From the NCBI GenBank assembly GCA_025927935.1, contig JAICKM010000110.1, positions 1 to 12,993 of the forward strand: a stretch of 12,993 bases of DNA, written 5' to 3'. Below, in pieces: positions 1 to 5,642 of this stretch. The notes beneath the pieces are model-generated. The model was not told where the DNA came from, did no database searches, and saw nothing but the letters and a program-made list of their open reading frames with translations. The DNA comes from Chloroflexia bacterium. GTDB taxonomy: Bacteria > Chloroflexota > Chloroflexia > QHBQ01 > JADMIH01. Numbering within the stretch: the first letter of the stretch is position 1; each line of letters opens with the position of its first letter. The translations under genes and the position numbers were made by a program.

Positions 1-1
1 C

Positions 2-142
2 GTCTCGCTCATCGCCGTGCAGGATCTGCCCATGATGAAGTCCATCGAGCGCGCGCTGAAGGTCCGCATGGACTGGCAATGGGCCGCGACCGCCACTACC
101 GCGGCGGCCTCTAAAGAGGCCCCGGCGGCCCGCCCCGCCTAG
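2..142 (+). CDS. C-terminal end of an unidentified protein, possibly a DEAD-box RNA helicase
   Basis: An open frame enters from the left edge and stops at TAG 140-142, giving the last 46 residues of a protein whose start lies outside the window. The stretch VSLIAVQDLPMMKSIERALK resembles the last strand and helix of the second RecA domain of RhlE-like DEAD-box helicases (typically 'A-x-S-L-V... L-R-x-I-E-R-x-L'). It is followed by a low-complexity Ala/Pro/Thr tail ending in ARPA, also common in that family. No helicase motif is inside the window, so the identity is a guess from this short similarity. That the frame is coding is more secure: it is open to the edge, GC-rich at third positions, and ends only 7 bp before the next gene. 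Confidence 0.45.
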   Translation, partial: VSLIAVQDLPMMKSIERALKVRMDWQWAATATTAAASKEAPAARPA

Positions 143-149
143 TAGTACT

Positions 150-584
150 GTGACCGACAACGATGCGGATTGTACTTTTGTAGTCGGCCCGGATCCATCT
201 CGTGCTGACATGCTTAGCGATAAGCTCTATGGTTATAATGTCGCGCAACTGTCGCGCGACTACGCTGCTGAACCGCTGGAGATATACATCATTAGCAGGG
301 CAGGAGATATTACCGGCGGGTTGATAGCGCGGGTCGTTTGGAACTGGCTCGAAATCAGCGTGCTCTGGGTTGATGAGCAGTTGCGCGGCAAGGGTCTGGG
401 TAGCGAGCTTATACGACAGACCGAGCAGCAGGCCAGGGAGTGTGGCTGCGTTGCCACGCGACTGAGTACCTGGGACTTCCAGGCGCTCGGTTTTTATGAG
501 CACCTGGGCTATAGCCAGTTCGGTAAACTGGAGGGTTATCCAGAGGGACATACCGTTTATTACCTGCGCAAGGATCTTGTTTAA
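150..584 (+). CDS. GNAT family N-acetyltransferase
   Basis: This 144-residue protein should transfer an acetyl group from acetyl-CoA to an amine; the substrate cannot be told. It is a single GNAT domain. Residues 51-75 form the central strands (GDITGGL, then LEISVLWVDE). The acetyl-CoA pyrophosphate loop is RGKGLGS at 79-85, followed by the long helix SELIRQTEQQAREC. The C-terminal part has FQALGFYEHLGY (110-121) and ends with GYPEGHTVYYLRKDL, a pattern typical of a well-populated bacterial GNAT subfamily. The GTG at 150 lies 7 bp after the previous stop, without a clear ribosome binding site; an in-frame ATG at 210 (residue 21) is an alternative start and would keep the domain. The gene is noticeably less GC-rich than its neighbours (many TAT, ATT, GGT codons), which may reflect recent acquisition. 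A strong terminator follows. Confidence 0.9.
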   Translation: MTDNDADCTFVVGPDPSRADMLSDKLYGYNVAQLSRDYAAEPLEIYIISRAGDITGGLIARVVWNWLEISVLWVDEQLRGKGLGSELIRQTEQQARECGCVATRLSTWDFQALGFYEHLGYSQFGKLEGYPEGHTVYYLRKDLV

Positions 585-669
585 CAATTTCCGGCGTAGC
601 CTGATGCGGAGGTTCGGACGCTCTCAGCACAAACCGTCGTTGTCATACCAAGTCCAACCCGATAACCGG

Positions 670-700
670 AAAGGCCGTGAGCGTTTGCTCACGGCCTTTT
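670..700 (+). terminator. Rho-independent terminator after the GNAT gene
   Basis: A perfect 13-bp stem (AAAGGCCGTGAGC at 670-682 pairing with GCTCACGGCCTTT at 687-699) encloses a GTTT loop and runs into TTTT. It lies 85 bp past the acetyltransferase stop. The DinB gene converges from the other side and stops at 759, so the stem could stop both transcripts, but the T run favours the plus strand. Confidence 0.85.
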
Positions 701-733
701 GCTTGCGCCTATCTCCCCATTTCGCCGATGTAG

Positions 734-754
734 GGGCCGGTTGCAAACCGGCCC
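734..754. repeat. Palindromic hairpin (GGGCCGGTT / AACCGGCCC)
   Basis: A 9-bp perfect inverted repeat with a 3-nt GCA loop sits just downstream of the DinB stop codon, in the gap between convergent genes. It has no T run. Short GC-rich palindromes of this type are often dispersed in intergenic gaps of such genomes; only one copy is visible here. It could protect the 3' end of the DinB operon mRNA. Confidence 0.5.
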
Positions 755-758
755 GGCG

Positions 759-1253
759 TCACGGGCGCGGATTAAGGAAAACGACCAGGTCGGTGGCCGG
801 GGCCGCGACTCCGAAATGGGTCAGCATCCCGGCGATCTGGCTGCGATGCTCGGTCTGGTGGTTCGCCACGTGGAGCAGCGCGTGCCAGACCCGCCGCGTG
901 AATTCGCGCCCCTGCGTATTATGATAGTGGATCTCGCGCTGCAATTCCGCCGTGTCCGCATCGCGCAGGTAGGCCATGTTGTGCACGTGCACCGCATCCC
1001 ACCAGGCGCGCAGGGCCGCCAGGTCCGCGAAGTCGGCGCCCGTCCGCAGCGTCGCGGGCGAACGGCCTTCGATCCGCTCCTGCCACATCCATTCGGAAAC
1101 GGCCATATGGGCCAGCGTCTCGTAGATCGATCCGTAGCCGCCGGGCACCGATTCGCGCAGTTGCGCGGGGGTGAGCGCCCCCGCCGCGTCGAGGATGCGG
1201 TTACGCGCCCAGGTAAAATACTCGTAGAGCGTGATCACCATCTCCGTGTCCAT
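759..1253 (-). CDS. DinB-family (DinB/YfiT fold) metal-dependent protein
   Basis: This 164-residue four-helix-bundle protein belongs to the DinB superfamily, which contains thiol-dependent transferases and isomerases that bind a divalent metal through three histidines. The visible ligand candidates are H49 (ETLAHMAVSEW) and the C-terminal motif HALLHVANHQTEHRSQI, with H128, H132 and H136. The N-terminus DTEMVITLYEYFTWARNRIL is typical of the first helix. The ATG at 1253 is chosen because GGGAGGATTCG gives a ribosome binding site at good spacing and the domain begins there; the frame stays open upstream but enters the preceding gene. The gene starts 26 bp after the stop of the hydrolase gene and is surely co-transcribed with it. 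DinB proteins include mycothiol-dependent maleylpyruvate isomerase, which makes the pairing with a fumarylacetoacetase-family enzyme suggestive. The exact reaction is unknown. Confidence 0.88.
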   Translation of the reverse strand: MDTEMVITLYEYFTWARNRILDAAGALTPAQLRESVPGGYGSIYETLAHMAVSEWMWQERIEGRSPATLRTGADFADLAALRAWWDAVHVHNMAYLRDADTAELQREIHYHNTQGREFTRRVWHALLHVANHQTEHRSQIAGMLTHFGVAAPATDLVVFLNPRP

Positions 1254-1279
1254 CGAATCCTCCCTGGCCCGGTGCCGCG

Positions 1280-2296
1280 CTATCCGACCATGCCCTCTTC
1301 GGGGGTTTGCCCAGCGACGACCGTGTTCCGTAGCACCCCCAACCGCTCGATCTCTAATTCCACCACATCGCCCGGCTTGAGCCACCCGCCCACGGTTTCG
1401 GGGCGCAGTTCCAGGATGCATCCGGTGCCTACGGTGCCCGAACCCAGCACATCGCCGGGCTTGAGCCAGGCGTCCCGGCTGGCGAAGGCGATCATCTCGG
1501 CGAAGGTATGCGTCAGCGTGGCCGCGTTGCCCCGGCTGTACTCGCGCCCGTTGACCCGCGCCACCATCTCCAACTGATAGCGCGTCTCGGCCCCGCTCCC
1601 CACTCGCCGGTCGGCCAGTTCATCGGGCGTGATGATCCACGGGCCGAGGCTGGTGGCGAAGTCTTTGCTTTTCGCCGGCCCCATGCTCAGCTTGGACTCG
1701 AACTGCCGCCAGAAATCGCGCGAACTCCAGTCGTTGAGGATCGTGTACCCGGCGATATGCTCTTCGGCGCGCTCGGCGGGAATATCCCGCCCGCCCTGGC
1801 CGATCACGCAGGCGATCTCCAACTCGTAATCCAGCTCCCGCGTGCCCTGCGGCACCGGGATCGGCGCATCCGGCCCATAGATCGCGTCGGGGTTCGAGAA
1901 GTAAAACACCGGGATCTGATACCATTCGGGGATCATATCAAGGCCGCGCAAGGCGCGCGCCGCCTTGACATGCTGCTCAAAAGCATAAAAATCGCGCAGG
2001 TTGTTGGGCCGGGTAATCGGGGCCAGCAGGCGCGTCGTGCCCGGCAGCGCCAGTGCGGCCAGCGTGCGCTCGTCCTGCGTCACCAGGCGGTCGGAGACGG
2101 CACGCGCCGCATCCAGAACCGCCGGCCCGGCCTGTAACAGCCCGATCATCGTCGTGGGCAGGCTGGCGCGCACCCCCAGCGCGGCGGACGGCACTGCCCA
2201 CTCCATCGCCTGTGCCAGGTCCACCACTTGCCCGCCGGGCGTCACCAGCCCCGCACCCGTGCTGTTGTCTGCGCCCGCGTAAGTCACCAATTTCAT
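1280..2296 (-). CDS. Fumarylacetoacetate hydrolase (FAH) family protein
   Basis: This 338-residue enzyme should cleave a carbon-carbon bond in a fumaryl- or acyl-pyruvate type compound from aromatic ring degradation. The FAH active-site set is complete when aligned by eye to mammalian FAH: RDFYAFEQH (D102, Y104, catalytic H109), metal ligands E158 and E160 in LDYELEI, D189 in ILNDWSSRD, and K211 in KDFATSLGPW. The C-terminal GSGTVGTG loop (286-292) is also typical. The length matches bacterial full-length members with a small N-terminal domain. The ATG at 2296 has AGGAGG 11-12 nt upstream. A good promoter lies at 2360-2389 and the DinB gene follows after 26 bp. Candidate substrates are fumarylacetoacetate, fumarylpyruvate or another 2,4-diketo acid; the sequence does not decide. 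Confidence 0.92.
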   Translation of the reverse strand: MKLVTYAGADNSTGAGLVTPGGQVVDLAQAMEWAVPSAALGVRASLPTTMIGLLQAGPAVLDAARAVSDRLVTQDERTLAALALPGTTRLLAPITRPNNLRDFYAFEQHVKAARALRGLDMIPEWYQIPVFYFSNPDAIYGPDAPIPVPQGTRELDYELEIACVIGQGGRDIPAERAEEHIAGYTILNDWSSRDFWRQFESKLSMGPAKSKDFATSLGPWIITPDELADRRVGSGAETRYQLEMVARVNGREYSRGNAATLTHTFAEMIAFASRDAWLKPGDVLGSGTVGTGCILELRPETVGGWLKPGDVVELEIERLGVLRNTVVAGQTPEEGMVG

Positions 2297-2359
2297 CGAA
2301 ACGCCTGCCTCCTGCGCTCAGTACAAAGGTTCCTGAAATGCCGTGGTCAATCGGATACC

Positions 2360-2389
2360 AATATAGCACGGCCCTCCCCACCCTGGCAA
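2360..2389 (-). promoter_or_regulatory. Sigma70-type promoter of the FAH-DinB operon
   Basis: On the minus strand, TTGCCA (2384-2389) and TATATT (2360-2365) are separated by 18 bp, and TGC directly precedes the -10, giving an extended -10. Each hexamer has 5 of 6 consensus bases. It reads toward the hydrolase gene, which starts 63 bp downstream. Confidence 0.65.
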
Positions 2390-2424
2390 GGCGCCCCGCC
2401 CGGCACCCACGCCCGTCACATTCT

Positions 2425-2447
2425 CCCCTTCCCGTTCCGGGAAGGGG
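2425..2447. repeat. Hairpin repeat CCCCTTCCCG / CGGGAAGGGG
   Basis: A 10-bp perfect inverted repeat with a TTC loop is followed by CCGGGGGTTAGG. It lies between the divergent FAH and ligase promoters. The form (a CCCCTTCCC hairpin followed by a GGGGGTTAGG tail) looks like a dispersed intergenic element rather than an operator; only one copy is in this window. Confidence 0.5.
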
Positions 2448-2488
2448 CCGGGGGTTAGGCCGTCCCGGTGGGCGGGGGCGGCGCCGTC

Positions 2489-2497
2489 TGGTATAAT
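2489..2497 (+). promoter_or_regulatory. Extended -10 promoter of the ligase operon
   Basis: TGG followed by a perfect TATAAT (2492-2497) makes an extended -10 element 38 bp upstream of the ligase ATG. No convincing -35 is seen at the right distance in the GC-rich stretch before it, as is common for extended -10 promoters. The ligase ribosome binding site AGGAG at 2520-2524 follows. Confidence 0.6.
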
Positions 2498-2535
2498 GCA
2501 CTAACCAATTTCGCCAGTCAGGAGATCCAACCCCT

Positions 2536-4338
2536 ATGGCCTTACTCTTCCAAACGGTGGCCCAGACGCTCGAAGACCTGGAGCCGATTACCAGCCGCAT
2601 CCAGATGACTAACTTGCTGGCCGCCCTGTTGGGCCAGGCGGCGCCCGAGGAAATCGCGCCGCTGACGTATCTGATCCAGGGCCGGCTGGCCCCCGAATAC
2701 CGGCAAAAAGAGTTCGGCGTCAACGAGAAACTGGCCCTGCGCGCCATTGCCGAGGCGACGGGCTGCCCCATCGAGCAAGCGCAGACCGTGTTCACCGAGC
2801 GCGGCGATGCCGGCATTGCCGCCGCGGAGTGCCGCACGCAAGCAGGGCATGCGGCCACCGATGGCGAGGTCAGCCTGCTGGCGGTCCACGCCGCGCTGAG
2901 CGAACTGGCCGAGGCCGGCGGCCATGGCAGCACCGAGCGCAAAGTGCAGTTGCTGGCCCAGTTGCTGAACGCGGTCAGCCCCATGGCCGCCAAGTGGATC
3001 ACCCGGATCGTCGTCGGGCGGCTGCGCGTGGGCGTGCGCGATCCCACCGTCCTCGACGCGTTGTCGCTGGCAAAAGCCGGCGATAAATCGCTCCGCCCGC
3101 CGCTCGAACGCGCCTATAACCTGTCCAGCGACATTGGCCTGGTGGCCGAAACGCTCTATCGCAACGGGCCGGACGCCCTGGCCGGGATCACCGTGCATGT
3201 CGGCAATCCCGTGCAGATGGCGCTGGCCGAGCGCGCCGATAGCGTGGAAGACATCTTGCAGCGGCTGGGGCGCTGCTCTGTCGAGCCGAAGTACGACGGC
3301 TTCCGCTGCCAGGTCCACAAGAACGGCGACGAAGTGGCGATCTTCTCGCGCGGGCTGGAGAACATGACCGGTATGTTCCCCGAGATCGCTGAAGCGGTAC
3401 GCACCAACCTCGCCTCCGAGCAGGCCATCATCGAGGGCGAGGCCATGGCCTACAACATCGAAACGGGCAAGTATTACCCGTTCCAGGAGACGACCAAGCG
3501 CCGCCGTATCCACGGCATTGACGCCATGAGCGAGCAATTGCCCCTGCGCCTGGTCGCTTTTGATCTGCTGTTCGCCCACGGCGAAGACATCACTCGCCGG
3601 CCCTATGAGGAGCGCCGCGCGCTGATGGAGCAGTTGGTCACGCCGGGCATCAGCTTGCGGGTCACCGACGCCCTCTTCACCGAGGACGCCGAGGAGATGG
3701 CCCTGTTCTACGACGACAGCACCAGCGAGGGCCTGGAGGGCATCGTCGCCAAAAAGCTGAGCGGGCCGTACCAGGCGGGCAAGCGCGACTTCAACTGGAT
3801 CAAGCTCAAACGCTCGTACCAGACCGAACTGCGCGATACCGTGGACGTGGTGGTCGTCGGCTATGACTACGGCCAGGGAGCGCGCGCCGCCTGGGGTATC
3901 GGTTCGTTGCTCTGCGCGGTCTACGACAAGGAGAAGGACACCTTCCCCACCGTCACGCGCTGCGCCAGCGGGCTGAGCAATCAGGCGTGGATGGAGTTGG
4001 GCCGGCGCCTGACCCAGGACCGCATCGACCACCACGACCCGCGGGTCATCAGCATCCTGAAACCGAGTGTCTGGGTCACGCCCCGTTATGTATTTGAATT
4101 GCAGGCCGATGAAGTGACCCGCAGCCCCATGCACCCCGCCGGGGCCGACGGCGGACAGGGCTATGCCTTGCGCTTCCCCCGCATCCTCCAGGAGCGCGAG
4201 AAACAGCCCGAAGACGCCACGACCGTGACCGAGGTGCTGGACCTGTATCGTATGCAGGGCCACAAGGGCGAGAGCGGCAAACGCGCCTCGCGCGGGCGCG
4301 CGAAGGCCGAGACGGAATCCGGCACAGAAGGAGCGTGA
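2536..4338 (+). CDS. ATP-dependent DNA ligase (archaeal/eukaryotic type)
   Basis: This 600-residue protein seals nicks in duplex DNA with ATP. The N-terminal DNA-binding domain covers about residues 1-210 (including RLRVGVRDPTVLDAL at 162-176). The nucleotidyltransferase domain follows with motif I PKYDGFR (K252 is the adenylated lysine), motif III FSRGLENMT (270-278), IEGEAMA (299-305), motif IV EGIVAKK (401-407) and motif V WIKLKR (421-426). The OB-fold domain runs to about 575, then comes a basic/acidic low-complexity tail. Length and order fit the ~550-600 aa archaeal-type ligases found in some bacteria beside the essential NAD-dependent LigA. The ATG at 2536 follows AGGAG. It heads a four-gene operon; the next gene's GTG overlaps its TGA. 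No Ku or LigD partner is nearby, so a role in a dedicated repair route cannot be read from context. Confidence 0.95.
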   Translation: MALLFQTVAQTLEDLEPITSRIQMTNLLAALLGQAAPEEIAPLTYLIQGRLAPEYRQKEFGVNEKLALRAIAEATGCPIEQAQTVFTERGDAGIAAAECRTQAGHAATDGEVSLLAVHAALSELAEAGGHGSTERKVQLLAQLLNAVSPMAAKWITRIVVGRLRVGVRDPTVLDALSLAKAGDKSLRPPLERAYNLSSDIGLVAETLYRNGPDALAGITVHVGNPVQMALAERADSVEDILQRLGRCSVEPKYDGFRCQVHKNGDEVAIFSRGLENMTGMFPEIAEAVRTNLASEQAIIEGEAMAYNIETGKYYPFQETTKRRRIHGIDAMSEQLPLRLVAFDLLFAHGEDITRRPYEERRALMEQLVTPGISLRVTDALFTEDAEEMALFYDDSTSEGLEGIVAKKLSGPYQAGKRDFNWIKLKRSYQTELRDTVDVVVVGYDYGQGARAAWGIGSLLCAVYDKEKDTFPTVTRCASGLSNQAWMELGRRLTQDRIDHHDPRVISILKPSVWVTPRYVFELQADEVTRSPMHPAGADGGQGYALRFPRILQEREKQPEDATTVTEVLDLYRMQGHKGESGKRASRGRAKAETESGTEGA

Positions 4339-4766
4339 TCGCGCCACTTATGGGCCATTTGCAGAAGCATGGGGTGATCGCCGCGCCCCCCGCCACCATC
4401 TACCATTATGTCGCCGATGTCCGCCACGCGCCGCAATTTATCGGCGCAATTACGCGCATCACCAGCGGGCCGGACGGCCCGGCGCTGGTGGGGCAACAGT
4501 ATGGCGCCGACGCCACGTTTATGGGCCAACCCGCCGTGCTGACCTTGCGCGTGCTGGAACTGGTCCCGGATCATACCGTCCAGCTGGCGCTGGAGGGCGA
4601 CCCGGCCGCGGTGCTGACCCTGCGGCTGACCCCCACGCGCAACGGGCAGGCCACCCGCGTCGATGCGCGACTCGATGTCCCGGCGGTGCCCGGCCTGCTG
4701 CTGCAAATGGTGATGGGCGGCATGCTCGATGAGAGTATGACCCGCCTGGAGCAGGCGCTCCGCTAG
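4335..4766 (+). CDS. SRPBCC-fold (START/polyketide-cyclase-like) protein
   Basis: This 143-residue protein has the pattern of a helix-grip ligand-binding domain. It starts with GVIAAPPATIYHYVADVRHAPQFI (first strand and the conserved A-P-P-x-x-I-Y-x-x-V-A-D motif), continues with alternating beta strands (ATFMGQPAVLTLRVLELVPDHTVQLALEG), and ends with the long helix LLLQMVMGGMLDESMTRLEQAL. Such domains bind a lipid or other hydrophobic ligand; none is predictable here. The GTG at 4335 overlaps the ligase stop by 4 bp (GTGA) and allows translational coupling; ATG 4350 (residue 6) is an alternative, but the AAGGAG at 4328-4333 is too close to the first and rather far from the second. The stop TAG is part of the ribosome binding site of the next gene. 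Confidence 0.83.
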   Translation: MIAPLMGHLQKHGVIAAPPATIYHYVADVRHAPQFIGAITRITSGPDGPALVGQQYGADATFMGQPAVLTLRVLELVPDHTVQLALEGDPAAVLTLRLTPTRNGQATRVDARLDVPAVPGLLLQMVMGGMLDESMTRLEQALR

Positions 4767-4778
4767 GAGGCGCGAGCC

Positions 4779-5111
4779 ATGCGGCGCATCGGCAAGGGCG
4801 GCGAAATGGCGGCGCGGGCGGTTGCGACCGTGCGCGACGACCCGCGCTTCGCCGAGGTGCTGCTGGAGGAGCGCAAGACCGGCCTGGTCCTGTTTAAGCT
4901 CGTGGAGCTACAGGGCCGCCCCGCCTGGGACGCCTACTACACCCTCTGGGCGCGCATTGTACCCCAGGACCCCACCCGGAGCACCTTTGGTCTGGAGTAC
5001 ATGCGCTACACCGGCAAGTGGCAGCCGCTCGGCTACACCGCCAGCCTGGAAGAGTGTATGCGCGAGATCAGTCGAGATACGTTCCATGTGTTCTTTGCCG
5101 ACGGAGGCTAA
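4779..5111 (+). CDS. Hypothetical 110-residue protein
   Basis: I do not recognise this family. The gene is well supported: a perfect ribosome binding site (TAGGAGG, 8 nt before the ATG), an open frame of high GC, a position 12 bp after the SRPBCC stop, and a 3-bp gap to the next gene. The protein is soluble, with a basic N-terminus (MRRIGKGGEMAARA), then an apparent alpha/beta domain with aromatic-rich strands (LVLFKLVEL, WDAYYTLWARIV, FGLEYMRYTGKWQPL) and a short helix with one cysteine near the end (SLEECMREI). There is no signal peptide or membrane segment. It belongs to the ligase operon. Confidence 0.8.
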   Translation: MRRIGKGGEMAARAVATVRDDPRFAEVLLEERKTGLVLFKLVELQGRPAWDAYYTLWARIVPQDPTRSTFGLEYMRYTGKWQPLGYTASLEECMREISRDTFHVFFADGG

Positions 5112-5114
5112 ACG

Positions 5115-5642
5115 ATGCAAGAGATCGATAAGCGTATCGGCCTGCTGCGCTTATTGCTGGCTGACGTAGATGGCCGCATTCAACAGCAACAGGAGATCAG
5201 CGGGCAGTACCGCGTGCAGATTGCCCGCATCGTCGACGCGGTGGTCCGCCAGGCGGGTGATGTCGGCCAGGCGCTGACGGCCATGGCCGAGGTGGAAGAA
5301 CGCCTGGCCCAGATCGAGACCACGGGCCGCCACCTGGTGCAGGTGCGCCAGCGCGCCGCCCGCGAGTTGGAGGCGCTGCTGCTGACCAAGCGCGTGGCCG
5401 AAGCCCAGGCCCAGCTTGAAGAACTCGAAGGCCGCCGCCAGGAACTGGCGACCCAACTGGCCGCCCTGAGCGGCAACGAACCGGCTGCCCCCGCCACTCA
5501 GGCGCCTGACACCCCGGACCTCACCGAAGCCACAGCCCTGCGCCTGCTTAACGAGCAAGTCAGTTCCGAGATCGACCGGCTGCACCGCCTGATCTCCGAA
5601 GCCAGCCAGCGCGCCGCCCGCAGCATCAGTTCCGGCGTCTAG
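5115..5642 (+). CDS. Coiled-coil protein of unknown function
   Basis: This 175-residue, almost entirely helical protein has no recognised enzymatic motif. Residues 1-120 show long heptad-like runs rich in Gln, Glu, Arg, Leu and Ala (for example VEERLAQIETTGRHLVQVRQ and AEAQAQLEELEGRRQELA). A Pro/Ala/Thr-rich break (about 123-135) follows, then a final amphipathic helix (LNEQVSSEIDRLHRLISEAS). It contains no cysteine, signal peptide or membrane segment. The ATG follows ACGGAGG at 7-nt spacing. It is the last gene of the ligase operon and its TAG overlaps, tail to tail, the stop of the convergent E1-like gene. A structural or scaffolding role is only inferred from the coiled coil. Confidence 0.85.
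   Translation: MQEIDKRIGLLRLLLADVDGRIQQQQEISGQYRVQIARIVDAVVRQAGDVGQALTAMAEVEERLAQIETTGRHLVQVRQRAARELEALLLTKRVAEAQAQLEELEGRRQELATQLAALSGNEPAAPATQAPDTPDLTEATALRLLNEQVSSEIDRLHRLISEASQRAARSISSGV

Noticed and set aside
1254..1421. Upstream extension of the DinB gene by 56 codons
   Set aside because: The extension is Arg/Gly-rich, overlaps the FAH gene in another frame, and the internal ATG at 1253 has a good ribosome binding site.
1508..2137. A 209-codon plus-strand frame opposite the FAH gene
   Set aside because: It is a shadow of the FAH gene, which has all active-site residues on the other strand.
2542..4347. A 601-codon open frame antisense to the DNA ligase
   Set aside because: It mirrors the ligase gene almost exactly, its protein lacks recognisable motifs, and long antisense frames are expected in GC-rich genes with strong third-position bias.
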